NCBI GenBank assembly: GCA_015039465.1
Contig: MU130553.1
Coordinates: 461,676 to 525,675 of the forward strand
Reading direction: 5' to 3'
Length of the DNA: 64,000 bases
Origin: Phlegmacium glaucopus
Lineage: Eukaryota > Basidiomycota > Agaricomycetes > Agaricales > Cortinariaceae
In this document: in pieces, positions 1 to 12,694 of the stretch
Numbering within the stretch: position 1 is the stretch's first letter
Layout: each line of letters begins with the position of its first letter
The notes under the pieces: generated by a model
Told to the model about the DNA's origin: nothing
Database searches by the model: none
What the model saw: the letters and a program-made list of their open reading frames with translations, nothing else
Position numbers and translations under genes: made by a program

Positions 1-1701
1 CCGATCGCAAAGAGCCAACCGCATTTTTCTTCGTCATATTTGGTCTTGTTTTTGAAGCCCTAGCTACTGCATCATCGGATGCCTCTCCTGAAAGCCGATC
101 AGGAGTAGTTTCAGCACTTCAAGCTCTAAAATGCCTTGTTCGGCCTGAATATTCTGGGCAGGCGATCATGGAACCAACGATTTTTGAAGAATTTATCAGT
201 CTTTGTTATCGGATGGGTATAACAGAGACTGCTGGAATTCAAATTCATTTAATTGAGATGCTCGCTATTTTCGCGGCCGCTCAACAAAGTTCTCGATCAG
301 CGGGATTGGATGTGCTTTCGTTGACGTCTCCTCCTGCGCATTGTCTGCGAATATGTTCTCATATTCTCAAGCAAGCCACATCGCCTTCGCGTGCGAGTAG
401 TACTCGTAAGTTCAGTCATTGGTCTCTATTCATTGCTACGTGACTGAGAAGTACCCACAGAGAGCCAGCCCTCAGATCGCATCGCTGTTATCTCCAGCGC
501 TATAGCTGCTTTCACATCAATCGCCAATTCAATAAATTCATCTCAACGAGAGGATGTTCGTAGCGTGGCTGTTCTCTTATATACCGGTAAGAAAGAAACC
601 ATTTTCTTCCAAACAAAAACTTGGTTTTCTAATCTATTTATTTAGATTTGCTTAAAGACGAAACCTCTGAAATTGATTTAGTCGGACCGACATTCCCTGC
701 TCTCAAGGCTTTACTCAACCTTCCAGTCGCACCAGGCTCAGGCGATAAAGAGAGATATAGCCGTTTAATACATGCTTTGCTTTCTACTTGTCTTCGTCAT
801 ATTGATGGTATGCGGTGAGTTTTTGCTGATCCATTTTTGCTGATGCGAAACCTGGTTGAGTTTTGAGCATATCATCCTAGAGGTCGAAATGGTGCCATAT
901 CCACAAAGAAGATTAAAAACAACATGCTTGCAGCAGTTCTCGTCTTAACTGTTGTTCCTGTATGGGTCAAAGTCGGAAGGGCGGTGATTGAACATTGTTG
1001 TTTCTTGATCTCGCAGAAACTGTTAGATGCTGACGATGTCAGTTCCATATTTTTGATCCTTTCACCGCATTGCCGTGACTCAGATCTATTCACCTTTTTT
1101 CTCTAGATATCTCTGACAGCAGCACACTGCGCCAAAACATTGATATTAGCGTCCTCTTCTGGCAGTCCAATTCTACGACAATGTCTACGGCTTCTCATCC
1201 CTGGTTTAATCGAATTTGTAGCGAAGATGGCTCCGGTTGTACATGATGGTTCGATTATAGAATCGCATGCTGCTGCTGTTGGTGAGGTATGGAGAGCATT
1301 TGCAGCTTTGTTCTCGATTACAACGGAAGAGCATCGTGAGTTTCTTTTTACCTGGACCATCGTTGAAATTCTTATTGAACCGTGTTTTGTTCGCAGGACC
1401 AAGATTGTTAGGTGTTCTACTCCCAACCGTTTCTCTGCTCTTATCCAACAACCCGACATCATCACTACCAACAACACCAGCAGCAACCTCAATAATGACC
1501 CAAACGACCGCCCAACTCCTCTCCTTCGCCACCACTTCGCCCAGTGCTTTCAAAGAAGCAGCTGGGAAATTAGATACAGGTACTAGAGAACTTTTAGAAC
1601 AGTCTATTAGGAAAGCTATGAGTGGTGCTGGAACTGGTGGGTTTGGTATTGGAGGAGCTGGACAGGTTGTGAAACCTCAGATATCGTTGAGATCTTTTTG
1701 A
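1..1701 (+). CDS. HEATR5/Laa1-like HEAT-repeat protein, C-terminal part
   Basis: The window opens inside an exon and the gene runs to a TAG at 1699-1701. Exons separated by canonical introns (about 406-460, 587-645, 815-880, one in 1037-1106 and one in 1337-1397) give helical HEAT-like sequence, for example the segments around LVRPEYSGQAIMEP and IQIHLIEMLAIFAAAQ. It ends in a Gly-rich tail (GTGGFGIGGAGQ). This matches my recollection of the C-terminal region of HEATR5/Laa1 proteins, which assist AP-1 clathrin-adaptor traffic at the trans-Golgi network. Family members are about 2000 residues, so most of the protein lies to the left of the window. The identification rests on sequence character rather than a search; another large HEAT-repeat scaffold is possible. 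Confidence 0.7.
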
Positions 1702-1784
1702 TCTGGTTCTGTGTTTCGCTTTTCTCCTTTATTTTAACTTTTTTCTGTGATTTTTTTTCAGTATTCTATGTTGTATTATTTACC

Positions 1785-2030
1785 ATACGCCACAAGTTTC
1801 GATTGTGCGGCGGGCCCTTGCAAATTCATTGAAGTGAAGTCTTTTTATTGCGTTGAACCAAAAACCCAAATACCCAACCTAACTATATTCTTAAACCGTC
1901 TGTCGTGTGTTCATACAATCAGGTATTATCTAAAAGATCAAATGAGACAAATAAACATAGAGAAGAAAATCCCGAGAAAAACTCATTAACCTCACTATAC
2001 TTGGGTCCACCACCTCCTTTTGGAACTGTC
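1785..2030. repeat. Duplicated copy of the 3' end of the ETF-QO gene
   Basis: About 245 bp here match 6034-6296 in the same orientation with roughly 85-90% identity. The match runs from the shared 'atacgccaca' through 'aggtattatctaaaagatca' to the antisense of the codons for [10 protein letters not shown] near 2000-2030. The 6-kb copy contains the true last codons and downstream flank of the oxidoreductase gene, so this copy is a detached gene fragment rather than a gene. Confidence 0.85.
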
Positions 2031-2547
2031 GTGACGTTAGCGCGTCTACCTCAAGATCGTAGATCTTGACGTTGTCATGGCAGAATCTGCAGATTTGTCT
2101 GCACTTATGGCGTGCTTCTCAAAAAACGGATGATACGAATGTCACACTGGTCATAGTATTTTTACACGATACCAACTATTTATGGGGTTTACAAAGTTTT
2201 CTCAAGTACAATCAATCAACAATTCAGCACGTAGAAACTAAAGGAAAAAGAAAAGAGGATGGCAATGGGTTTTTTATCGTTATATTGAAGATGTCATACT
2301 GTGAAGCTAACAAAGAATCATCAGTCCAAGTTAAAAATCAAAGGAATAGTGCCATAGGTAGGCAACTTACATTCACAGACTGCCATACTCAAGCCATACT
2401 AGTAGCACGGCTCGCTGGCATCGCAGTCGGCGTCCCTTTGACAATATACGTGAGGTTCGATATAGCACCAGGGAGTCTCCGGGGCGCGCTTAGTAGTCGG
2501 TCCGGAATTGGTTATATACTTCCAGCATGAACGAGGTAGACTCGTGA

Positions 2548-2598
2548 CCAGTCGGAGAATGAGGATGTGGTGGAGAGAATCCTCGATTCTCCGACTGG
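2548..2598. repeat. Hairpin-forming inverted repeat
   Basis: The arm CCAGTCGGAGAATGAGGAT (2548-2566) is nearly the reverse complement of 2579-2598, with one extra base, around a loop of about 12 bases. It abuts the left end of the TIR element and may belong to it or to its target site. Confidence 0.7.
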
Positions 2599-3344
2599 TA
2601 CAGCTGAGTTTAAAAGGGGGGGGTAGCGACTATGATCGGACACCTGTCAGGAATTGTTCGAAAGAGTCTCCTTATATAGTATGATACCAATTGAAGTAAT
2701 CGATATTCTGGGATCTCCAGCCTAAAAAGAAAGTCGCGTCTCTTTCAATGAAAACCGTGTTTTGATAGGTTCAAAATTCACCATTGCTCTGTATAACCAA
2801 CATAAGCAAGTTGACAATGGTCATTTTGAGGTCCTGGAGATCCTGGAGGACTGTCAGAATTGAAATTTTTCGCAGGCTTCTCAGTTTCCGTTGACGTCCA
2901 CTGGCAGTAAAATCAAGAAAAAAAGTGGGGAATCAGAGGGATTAGAGAGCTCGCTTGTTGACGATGCGGTATCCCTTGTTTTCACTGCTAAACACACCTA
3001 CCATTCTTTTTTTTTACATTTTTTATGTGAACAAATTGAATGATTTGGTATGCTATTGTCCTATTCTTTCGATCTTCAAACTTCAAAACTCAAGCTCCAA
3101 CAATTCGAGCGGGAAGGCAGTAATGTTGGCTGCAGATCAGTGCTCCAGCTGCAATGTATTCAAAATTCAACAGAGGTTTGCAATGCGAGGAAACGGTCAC
3201 ATGATATGCTGCTTCCTTTTTGAGAAATTGAGATTTTAAGAACTACGTGATTTGGTATCCTGCTTTATTAGGTTATTCTTTCGAACGATTCCTGACAGCT
3301 GCTCGATCATAGTCGCTACCCCCCTGTTTTAAACTCAGCCGTAC
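2598..3344. mobile_element. Non-autonomous TIR element (MITE-like), about 747 bp
   Basis: The left end (2598-2696) and the reverse complement of the right end (about 3244-3344) share about 95 bases. These include GCTGAGTTTAAAA, GGGGGGTAGCGACTATGATC, CTGTCAGGAAT and TTCGAAAGA. The right arm is also partly repeated internally (3047-3078 resembles 3249-3280). There is no transposase ORF inside. I could not define a convincing target-site duplication, so the superfamily is open. Confidence 0.7.
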
Positions 3345-4109
3345 AGGTCCCTCTATCGAGGTTCTGCGCAGCCGTCACATCATAGAGGGAACGGTCACAG
3401 GTCTATGAACGAGGATAGAAAGTTGTTCCACAGTGGGCTATGTCATCAGCGTGCAAATCTCCCAAGGGGACATCACTAGATGTAGATACAAGAGACTTAT
3501 GAACAACGAGAAACTGGGTGAATTTAATATATCACATACTGACTGGCGGGTGTGGCCACGTCGGCGACACTGTTGGCATCATTGACATTGGGTGCAGCAA
3601 ACGCAACATCGCCGGCAATGAAGAGTGCGACAGCGACAGCACGGAGGATGGTAGAGATAGTAAGTATTTGAAGTAGAAGATAGAGCTCGAGTGTCTGAGT
3701 GTATGAACGGCTGAGGACTGTTCTCGTCGAGGCTGTTACTACTTCTTGCTCATTCATTCCACAGTATTTATAAGTTTTCGATGAATAGTTGCCGCCATTT
3801 TTGGCCATACTCATGTGACAATGCTAAAGTCTTATGGTGCGGTTCAATTTGCCCGAGGGAAACAAAATTATATGTATGCCGAAACTAATGGGCGGGACGA
3901 TATAGCGCCACAGAAGCAGACCATTCAACTTCAAGAGTAGCTAGCATATTTCATGAGTCATGACTAATTACGATGAATTTTAGCTTGACACAGTTTTGAA
4001 ATGGTCAAGCACTCAAGCTCAAGCTTCAAGCTCAAGAGACGCAGCGGCACGCGCTCATGCATCCAGGTATTGCACCAAAAAAAACACTGGCAGAATCTGC
4101 TATTACAAA
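3345..4109. other. Spacer, one doubtful small ORF
   Basis: An ORF of 96 codons on the minus strand (3524-3814) has a hydrophobic, signal-like stretch (residues ~50-75) but no homology I recognise and no supporting introns. Otherwise I see nothing. Confidence 0.3.
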
Positions 4110-6000
4110 TACCACTCGGGCAACATTAACATCGATTCCGAGCCAGAGTCTACACCCTGCTAAATTGGCCTTAAATTCTTTCTGAAACTCATCCAGTTTT
4201 GCTTGTATCCAAAATCCCTCTAGCACACTTAACCCTATCATCACAAGGAGTCGTTTCATAAGAACATGAAATTCATGGATTTTTGGGTAAGCTTATCCAT
4301 TATGCAAACTAAGTGGTGGCTGGCACGCTTCTCTAATTGAAATAAAACATATAGGTTTTTTCGGTTCAATGCCCTCTTGATTTCTTTCGGATTTTCTCCA
4401 AGTTACCGGTACACGATGCGGTCCAGAAAGTAAGATCTCATTACGGACTTGGTTAGGATTAAGACTTTCTGAACGATGTGTTCAGCCGTGAATGGTAAGG
4501 TTCACTAGTGGCGCTTCGGCACGTCGTTGGCGGGAGCCTCACGAATCACGGCAGACTCTGACTTCCATCGAACATCCAACATTCCGAGTTCTCAGTACAT
4601 CTTCAGAACTCGGTCATTACAACCTGACCCCCCAAAATCGAACGAGTTTTAGCCGGTCGGCTTCTGAATGGTTCTCAGATTTGCATCCTTTTATTTCAAA
4701 CTCAGCTGAAATGCCGACGTTTGGTTGGCCTGTCGAACCAAAAAGTCCAAGGGTCTGTCCGCCATTTTTCATTCCACAAAATCTCTCAAAACTAATAGGC
4801 GTCATCTACGGAGCTAGGGATCCAGTTAGAAAGCTTCCAGTCGATTGGAGGAGCACGAACAACCCCCACCCACAACTGCGTGTCCCTGGATCAGCTTTAA
4901 AATAAAAGTCATGGGGCAAGGAATATGTGGATAAGTGAGCTCTCATAATATTATCGTAAAATATTTGTTCGGCACTTGATCTGACAGAAATCGGATCTGC
5001 CGTGCTGAAGGCAATGGCCCACTCAGACCAGTTTCCAATTTCCTCTACGAGTCTTCCCGGCGAGTGACCTTTGAACATAATTATTGCCAAATGGCAAAGT
5101 CTGAATCTGACGATATAGAATTATACATTAGTTACTGGCATTGACATCGATTCCGAGCCAGAGTCTACACCCTGACTAATAACTTATCCAGTTTTGCTTG
5201 TATCCAAAATCCCCCCAGCACATTTAAACCCCCTCATCGGAGTCGTTTCATAAGAAGAACAAGAAATTCATGGATTTTTGGGTGAGCTTTATCCCTTATG
5301 CAAACTAACCGCACCATATGGCACGCTTCTCTAATTGAAATAAAACGTAAGTATAGGTACTTTCGGTTCAATGCTCTTTTGATTCCATTTTGGATTTTCT
5401 TCAAGTTACCGGTGCACGATGCGGTCCAGTCTTCAGAAAGTAAGAAGATCCCATTACAGACTTGGTTAGGATTGAGACTTTTTGAATGATGTATTCAGCT
5501 TCCGTGGACTAGCGCTTCGGCCCTGCAACGAAATTTGTAAAGCAAGTCACCTTCTCAGCAGTCAATGGTCCAATCAACATCGTTGGCGGGAGCTTCACGA
5601 ATCACAGCGACAGACTCCGCCATCCGCAATCGAACATCCAACATTTCCAATTTCCTCTGCCATTTGATGTCTCTATACTACGGAATGCTTCCCAGCGAAC
5701 GACAACAGAATTGTTGCCAAATGGCAAAGTCCGACGGTATAGAATTATACATCAGCTAGCTATTGGCTGTTATTCATCTATTAAGTATTTTAATAATGCT
5801 CGAGAGAAACATAGTACAAATTTCCCAAATGAAAATCAAGGCTACGTAGTAGTCACGGTAATAGTATTTTTAAATAAACAATAAAATTACAAAATAAAGC
5901 GAAAATCCGAGTTGGTCAGGAAAGTAAGAATCCTATCACAGATTTGGTTAGGACTTTTTGAACAATGTATTCGGTCCCATGAATAGTAAGGCTCATTCCC
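4110..6000. repeat. Degenerate tandem repeat block
   Basis: About 390 bp at 4110-4500 recur at 5140-5500. Shared landmarks are 'atcgattccgagccagagtc', 'gtttcataagaa', 'cacgcttctctaattgaaat' and 'cgatgcggtccag'. A third partial copy of the end lies near 5915-5990. A second pair, 5036-5137 and 5649-5756, shares 'ttgccaaatggcaaagtc' and 'tatagaattatacat'. The block has no coding potential and looks like decayed repeat sequence. Confidence 0.75.
4560..4810. repeat. Dispersed repeat, inverted partner at 39.2-39.4 kb
   Basis: Read on the minus strand, this segment matches 39180-39415 read on the plus strand. Both encode similar out-of-context peptides (GFETFGGMKDGG versus SFERFCGMKNGG, then FGSTG) and share the pair of GAACTCGG motifs at one edge. 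It is a decayed dispersed element of unknown class in opposite orientations. Confidence 0.7.
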
Positions 6001-6181
6001 AGTCCAAACCGGTATTCATGCTGTCTTGTTTCTAATACGCCACACACGTTTCGATGGTGCAGCAGACCCTTGCAAATTCATCGAAGCGAAGTGTTTTTAT
6101 TGCGTTGAACCAAATACCCGAATACCTAACCTAATCTATATTCTTAAACCGCCCATCGTGTGTTCATGCATACGATTGCAA

Positions 6182-8585
6182 TCAGGTATTATCTAAAAGA
6201 TCAAATGAGACAAACGGACCATAGAGAAAGAAAAAATCCCGAGAATAACTCATTAACTCACTATACTTGGGTCCACCACCTCCTTCCGGAACTGTCCATG
6301 TTATATCTTGAGTTGGCACTTTGATATCACATAATTTACAGTGAATGCAATTCTGGAAACGTCAAAAAAAAAAAAAAAAAAAGAGCGAACGTGAGTCCAG
6401 TCAAAAAAGACAGACAGAATACCGCCCGACCATACCTGTGAATTAATAACCAATTTCCGTCCACCCCAACCTTCCCCTTCCCCTCCCTTCCCACTATCAG
6501 ATTCAGATTCATCAACAACATACTCATAAACCCCAGCAGGACACGCTCGACCCAACAATCCAGCATATTCATTCTCGTTGACACGAACGTGTTTTCGTCG
6601 TCTATCAATCTCTTCTTGAACCGCCTCTTCAACTATGTCTTTCCTCTCTTCATCTTTTTTATCCTCCACCTCAGCTCCAGCTACATTCCTAACAGCCTCA
6701 ACACCCACACCAACCGCCCCATTCCCATTCCCCCCTTTCTCTCCCGTAACTTCCTCTAAGTACCTCTCCATACCAACAACTCTCAAATGGACAGGTTGAT
6801 CTTCTCCATGATTCGTACCCGTCAGTGATACGCTAGTTAATAAATCTGTGGATAGAGGCGGTTCATATGGCGGGTAATTTATTGGTTCGTGAGATGACGA
6901 AGGTTGAGTGGCGGATGAGTCGTGAGAGAGGGAGGGGGATTGCGGGTGCTGGGGAAGAAACGGACAACGTCAGAAAGGCGAACGCGTGTGTGTGAGAGAG
7001 AGGAGAGTAGATGACTCACATCCGATTTCTTTTGATGTTTAAAAGTCCAAGGAACTCTTCCCTTCAAAAACAAACTATCAATACCTGAATAAAGTATTCC
7101 ACCCCATATCCCAAACGGAGTATTGAATGAAGGTCTTAAATTACGGATTTCGTAGAGGTCTGAGTGGATCCATGAATTGAATAAGGACGTTGTGTATGAT
7201 GATAGGTTTGGAACTGATGTTGATAGGGTCGGTTCGGGTATTGTTGAGGAAGAACTTGAAGAAGGGTGAACGGCTTCCCAAGCAGCTTCAGCAGCCAACA
7301 TCCCACTCTTCATAGCATTATGAGTTCCTTTAATCTTCCCAACATTCACAAACCCAGCTGAACAACCTATAATCGCGCCACCTGGGAAATGCAGTTTAGT
7401 AGGTACGGATTGAAGACCTCCTTCGTTTAAGACACGAGCGGCGTAGGAGAGACGGGAGGCGTTAGGGGAGGATAGGAGGGATCGGAAGTAGGGGTGGTGT
7501 TTCATTCGCTGGTGGATATTAGTTTTTAAAAAAATAAGGAGAGAGAGGAGGAGAAGAACGCACTTGGAATTCACCATAAGGACTTAACCAAGGATTCTTA
7601 TAATCCAACCCAACAACCAATCCTAAGCTAACCAATCCACCATCCATATGATAAACCCATCCACCGCCATACGTATCCTTACCCAAAGGCCATCCCATCG
7701 TATGAACCACCTCTCCAGGTTTATGCTGCTTCGGATCAACTCTCCATACTTCTTTTAAACCAATAGCGTATGTTTGTGGTTGAGCATCTCGACGAAGGTT
7801 GTAGATTGAGTAAAGTTGTTTGGATAGAGAACCGTGTGCGCCTTCCGCTATTAAGGTGACTTTGGAACGAAATATCATTCCTGGTTCGAACGTTGATTTT
7901 TTACGATAAGTTTTGGATAGACCGACTTCGTTTGTGATGATTCCTCTAACGCTCTTCACTTGCTTTCTGTCGTCGAACGGATCTGGAGAATCTTCATGTT
8001 CGCTCATTAGCAATCCTGCACCTGCGAAACCAGGATAAACTTCGACGCCAAATTCTTCTTCTGCGATATTTCCTAACCATCTAGTGAATTGGCTTAGCGA
8101 GACGACGTAGTTCCCTTTGTTTCCCATTTGTGGGGGGTGAGGGATTGGGATGGCGTAGTTGGGAGTAAGGTAAAACATGCGAGAAGATGTTGCCGGTTGA
8201 GTTAAAGGGTGATTCGGTAGAGAAGACCAGGAAGGAAGCAATTCGTCTAATGCGCGTGGTTCTACCACAGCACCAGAAACGATGTGTGAGCCTAAGTATA
8301 CGCGTTGTCATTAAATTATGCCTATTTTTTAGAAAGAACGCACATACCAATTTCACTACCTTTTTCCAACACAACAACTCTAATATCTTTACCCTTTTCT
8401 TTCTCAAGTTGTTTCAATCGAATAGCAGCACTCAATCCAGCAGGTCCGCCACCAACGATGCATACATCTACTTCATCTTCGGGTCGTTCGATTTTGGAAG
8501 GGTTGAAAACTTCGTTGAGAGTTTTTGAAGAGGAATGAAATAATCTGCTTGAACGCCGTAGTACGATTCTCTGGCATCGAAGCAT
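6182..8585 (-). CDS. Electron transfer flavoprotein:ubiquinone oxidoreductase (ETFDH/Cir2 type)
   Basis: Mitochondrial inner-membrane flavoprotein that passes electrons from reduced ETF to ubiquinone. Five exons (8585-8348, 8291-7564, 7508-7020, 6948-6436, 6352-6182) join in frame to 712 codons. I used the ATG at 8585 because the Arg/Ser-rich start ([18 protein letters not shown]) looks like a mitochondrial presequence; longer readings begin at TTG. The FAD-binding [13 protein letters not shown] lies near residue 45, followed by SHIVSGAV and the [10 protein letters not shown] region. The 4Fe-4S cysteines are present in CPAGVYEY and CIHCKLC. Oddities: about 60 extra acidic/Gly-rich residues between HLRV and the cluster region, and a roughly 20-residue extension after [10 protein letters not shown]. 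The last intron contains an A18 run on the plus strand. Confidence 0.93.
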
Positions 8586-9334
8586 AGACGAAAGAGTTAA
8601 GTCACCCTGATTACATAAATTTCGCCTTAACTGGTACGCTTTCAAAGTCAGCGATCTCTACCGACCATTCTATGTCTACACATATGCATCCAGGTGGCTA
8701 ACATGAACTGACCTACGTTCCCATCATGGATTCACAACCGCCAAGAGGGTTTTACAATTGCCGGAAATTGAATCAATCTGTTGGAATCCTGATCACCAGG
8801 ATCACTGACTAAAACGTTGTGTGTGTATAATAACTTAGGTTCGGAGCAAGCCCTTTCTCCGGTCCGGGAACCGGACACCTTCGAAGGTGCAGCGGAGCTC
8901 CAAAATCCGCCAAACATTGCACCTGTTTGCACGGTAAACATTCACCGGCAGAAGAACGGCGGCTTGGAACGAACCTAATAATAACAGATGGATTTGCCTT
9001 TGTTTGGTTTACATTTTGATGACAGTTTCTACTGTCGGATGAAGCAGCGCACTGGTTTTAGGAGTCTGAATTTTTTCCTTTGGTTTTCGCTGGTGTCTGG
9101 TTTCCAGAAACCAGGAGAGGAAATTTGGAACAAAAATCGTACTGTAAGTGTCAGTATACCTGAATTAACCCTGCAGACAGGTTTCCAAGCTTCCACGTTT
9201 TCGGGGTTTCACCGGGGTCGCCCAGGTATAAATATTGATGCCACAGCATTCTTGAACGACAAATCCGTGATTTAAAGCCAGGAGAAACTGCTACAGCCAC
9301 TCCCAACTTTTTCTCCTTCAATTTTATCGAATCA
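8586..9334. other. Intergenic region between divergent genes, with a dispersed repeat
   Basis: Probable shared upstream region of the oxidoreductase (-) and glycosyltransferase (+). Bases 8892-8974 match 24092-24166 in direct orientation (shared 'ggagctccaaaat', 'gcacctgtttgca', 'ccggcagaagaacgg', 'ggcttggaacgaac'), so a short dispersed repeat sits here. No gene seen. Confidence 0.6.
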
Positions 9335-11483
9335 ATGCCATCGACAAATATTTCTCACTTGCTGCTTATGCCTTTACCGGCTTGGGGTAAGATTAATTAT
9401 TCAATCACTCTTGTATTCCCTTTTGATATCACTTGGAATATCCAACAGGGCACGTCAGGCCTTTCACCGTTCTGGCGACCCGCCTCGTGTTTGAACAGGA
9501 AAACGTTGTAGTGACTTTCATAGTTGCTCCGCACATACTCGAGAAAACTCGAGCCGAGATATCACGGCACTTTCGCGACGAGTCTTTAGAAAATTCCAAC
9601 GCTCTCCAACGCATTAGGTAAATGCTCAAAGTTGTACGCGCATCACCATCCTCTTATACTCTCTTTACCTCGAACTTGAAAGGATCCTCTCTCCGTACCG
9701 ATCCAATGACGGTGAAATCTTCAACGCAATGAAAGCCTTTGCCGAAGCATACCCTGCAGCATACCATAATCTCTATCAGGCCAAACCGATTACATGCTCT
9801 GTAACGGGTACAATTTTTAACGCTGTTCCCGCACCTTCTGCGGTCATCCTAGATGCAAGTCTGCTAATGTGTAATGTTCAAATATTAGTGATACTAATAG
9901 ATCGAGATATTTTTTCCCGTTTTTGGCTTCCAGTTCTTTGCACTCGCTCAATTGCGTATGACTAGAGAGATTAGCGGTCATTCTATACCGATAATAGCTT
10001 GTGTGGCAGCTGGTGCTGCGGCCCTTATACGTCTCTTTGGTCCGGAATCTATCGGTGGTCTAGGAGATTTCGGTGCAAAAATTGACGCAGAGGCTGCTCG
10101 TACCGGGTTGCCCACCGAGGAGATTGGTGAAAAGGTGGGATTTTTTGTATCATATTTCTGGACTGACTAACGAGTCTTGTATCCAAAAGATATTTAAGCA
10201 TACAGAAGGAAAGCTCATCCGTATTGCTGGCCTTCCTGCAATGTACGACTACGAATTCTTCCCGCAGCAGGTATGAGGTATTTGAGACGTACGGGGCCTA
10301 TCTTAAACGATTGCGTGAGCGTTTAGCTTCCCTTTGACAAACCCACCCACATTATCGTAAGAGGAGGTTTCACGTAAGGATAAAATTTCCTCCGTTCCAG
10401 TTATCTTATTCAATGCCCCACAGCTTCTTCAAGGAATGTGATGCGGTGATCGTGACTACCTCTTCAATCTACGAAAATGTGTCCTTGGACGCAGTGAGAC
10501 GGTGGTTCTCCGACACGCAGAAGGAAGTTCATGTTCTTGGACCTCTTCTGCCTCCTAGTTACGGCACTGAAACTCAAAACAGTGAAGAGGTGACAAGCAG
10601 CGATGTCGAGGTGTTCCTCGGGGAAATGCTAGTACAGCATGGAAAACGATCAGTATTCTTTGTAAGATCCTTTGCTTTCTGGTCCCCAGTGAGTCTCAAA
10701 CTGATCTGCACTCAGATTTCCTTTGGAACTATCTTTTGGCCCACGGTTTCAGATTATATTGACGAGTTGATCGACGCCCTCGTTGAAAAAGAAACACCAT
10801 TTGTATGTTGACATTTGCTTAAAGCTTTTCATGATTGAAGGCTCACCATTGAACCAAGATTCTTGTTTATGCGTCCCCACATGCCAAAATATCAGAGCAA
10901 CAGGCAACAAAAATCAAGTCATCAGGTCTGGGGATGCTAACTACATGGTCCCCGCAGCAGTTTGTTCTAAATCACCCGGTTATTATTCTCTGCTTTTTAC
11001 TTCTTTTTCCCTCAATACTTAGCAATAAAAAAAACTCCACAGGCAACCGGATGGTTCGTTACGCATGGTGGTTTCAATGGCATTATTGAATCTCTTGGGA
11101 GCGGCATCCCCTTGTAAGGTTCTCCTATAATCTACAACTTCATCTTGGCATTAACCTTTTTATGTAGAATATGCTGGCCCTTTGACGCCGACCAGCCAGC
11201 TGCTGCTGCACACCTCACAGAAAATCTCAATGTAGCTTTCGAACTCTTCCAAGTAAGGACCGGAGAGGGTCTCAAGCCCATACACAGGAGTGGACTTGTC
11301 CCCAAGGGAACACGGGAAGCAGTGGGCATCGAACTGCGACAAACTATTGATCTATGTCGTGGTGAGAAAGGACAGGAGTTGAGAAGAAACGCCGAGCAAT
11401 TCAAAGTAAATTTCGCGAATGCATGGAAAGAGGATGGCATTGCCAGAAGAGAGATCCGTAATTTTTTGCGCAAGTATACTTGA
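9335..11483 (+). CDS. UDP-glycosyltransferase, GT1 family
   Basis: Predicted to transfer a sugar from a UDP-sugar to a small acceptor. Eleven exons (9335-9386, 9449-9617, 9683-9854, 9934-10134, 10190-10270, 10327-10356, 10401-10661, 10716-10802, 10859-10978, 11043-11113, 11168-11483) join to 519 codons with every phase matching. The N-terminal LLLMPLPAWGHVRPF is the usual acceptor-side start. The donor-binding half carries SFGTIFWPT, TWSPQQFVLNHP, THGGFNGIIESL and WPFDADQP. The third intron uses a GC-AG border (GC at 9855). The canonical HCG triad is HGG here, and the usual NS of this motif is NG, which may affect activity. The acceptor is unknown; no clustered biosynthetic gene suggests one. 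Confidence 0.9.
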
Positions 11484-12694
11484 GCTCGGAGCTTCACGGT
11501 CAATAAAAATGTTTTTAGGACTTGACTATCTGCAGTTCTCGTGCACGTTGAACAATTTGAATCTTGGTTTGACCTAGGCTGAGTTGACGACGATACGTAG
11601 ATGTAACCCCATTGACTAGTACTCACGTTTGAATGATTCAATAACTTGTGAAAAGCCTATGATCAACCATCATCACGTGCAATCGCGGAAGTTACCGGAC
11701 ACTCAAGCGTTACCTTAAAAGTCCCGCTTATAAGAACGAGTCCTAGGCTACTAAAGGGGACTCGTAATTGGCAACTTACCGCTGCTTTCATAGCGGACTC
11801 CAACATTTAGAGTCCGCTTTGCAAGCCGGAAGCAACTGGGAGTCTCTCCCCTTCAATGTCCTTTAAAATCAAATTCCGACTCCGACTAAGTGTGTATTTT
11901 TAGCCTTTAGGCCTATCTGAAAACATGGGGAGGTGACATGAAAAATGGTTCGATTAGCTTTTCGGCCCATACTCGCTATATTCTCTCCTACTCGGCTGAT
12001 ATGATTTGATATGTGTGCTAATCATCTCTAATCTTATATGGAAAATTTGTGATAGGTGACAAAGTATGGGTTATCACAGTGGTTAAGATAGAGTTAACTG
12101 TAGTCACGCGGACTGCAAATCGGAAATTGAAAATGAAAGTCTGGACTTGATCTATTTACAAAATTTCGTTGCGCAATGCCAGTAAGCCTAGCATTCATAC
12201 TTAGGACTTTGAATAAATTCTTCAAAAAGGTCCTAACCGAATCTAGGATGGGATCTTACTTTCCGGATAGACCCGCAGTGCATGGAATACTAAATAGACG
12301 CGAATACAATGAAATCCTTGAGCACGAGGAATAGATCAAAAAAGATGACTGCCGTGACAAGCTAATTCTGTAGCGACATTATAAAGGCTCATCTTTTCCC
12401 GGTAAGTGCTTGTGCCCTGCTCTTTATTATTAGCTTTACGCCGAAACTATTGATCACAAACAAAAAAAACCCATTAATATATTTAATCAGACTTCTAGTA
12501 GTAGTGAGTACCAAAAAGAAAAAACAATATCGACAACACAGTACATATATAGCGAAACAAGAGGGAAAGTCCATGAATATCATGTTTAATAAATAATCAA
12601 AACGCGAACGCAGAGAAAGAGGTATCAGGGAACAAGGGTGCCTTCATCAAGGGACTCCAAATGACGTCAGCCTCAACGAAATGAGGTCATCACT
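11484..12694. other. Intergenic, no gene seen
   Basis: Contains short palindromes near 11740-11770 (CGAGTCC...GGACTCG) and 11791-11815 (GCGGACTC...GAGTCCGC) and a weak match to the 4.4/5.4-kb repeat near 12235-12260. Nothing coding is convincing. Confidence 0.4.

Noticed and set aside
3524..3814. 96-codon ORF with a signal-like segment
   Set aside because: The hydrophobic stretch is internal, there is no homology and it lies in a repeat-rich spacer; left unassigned.
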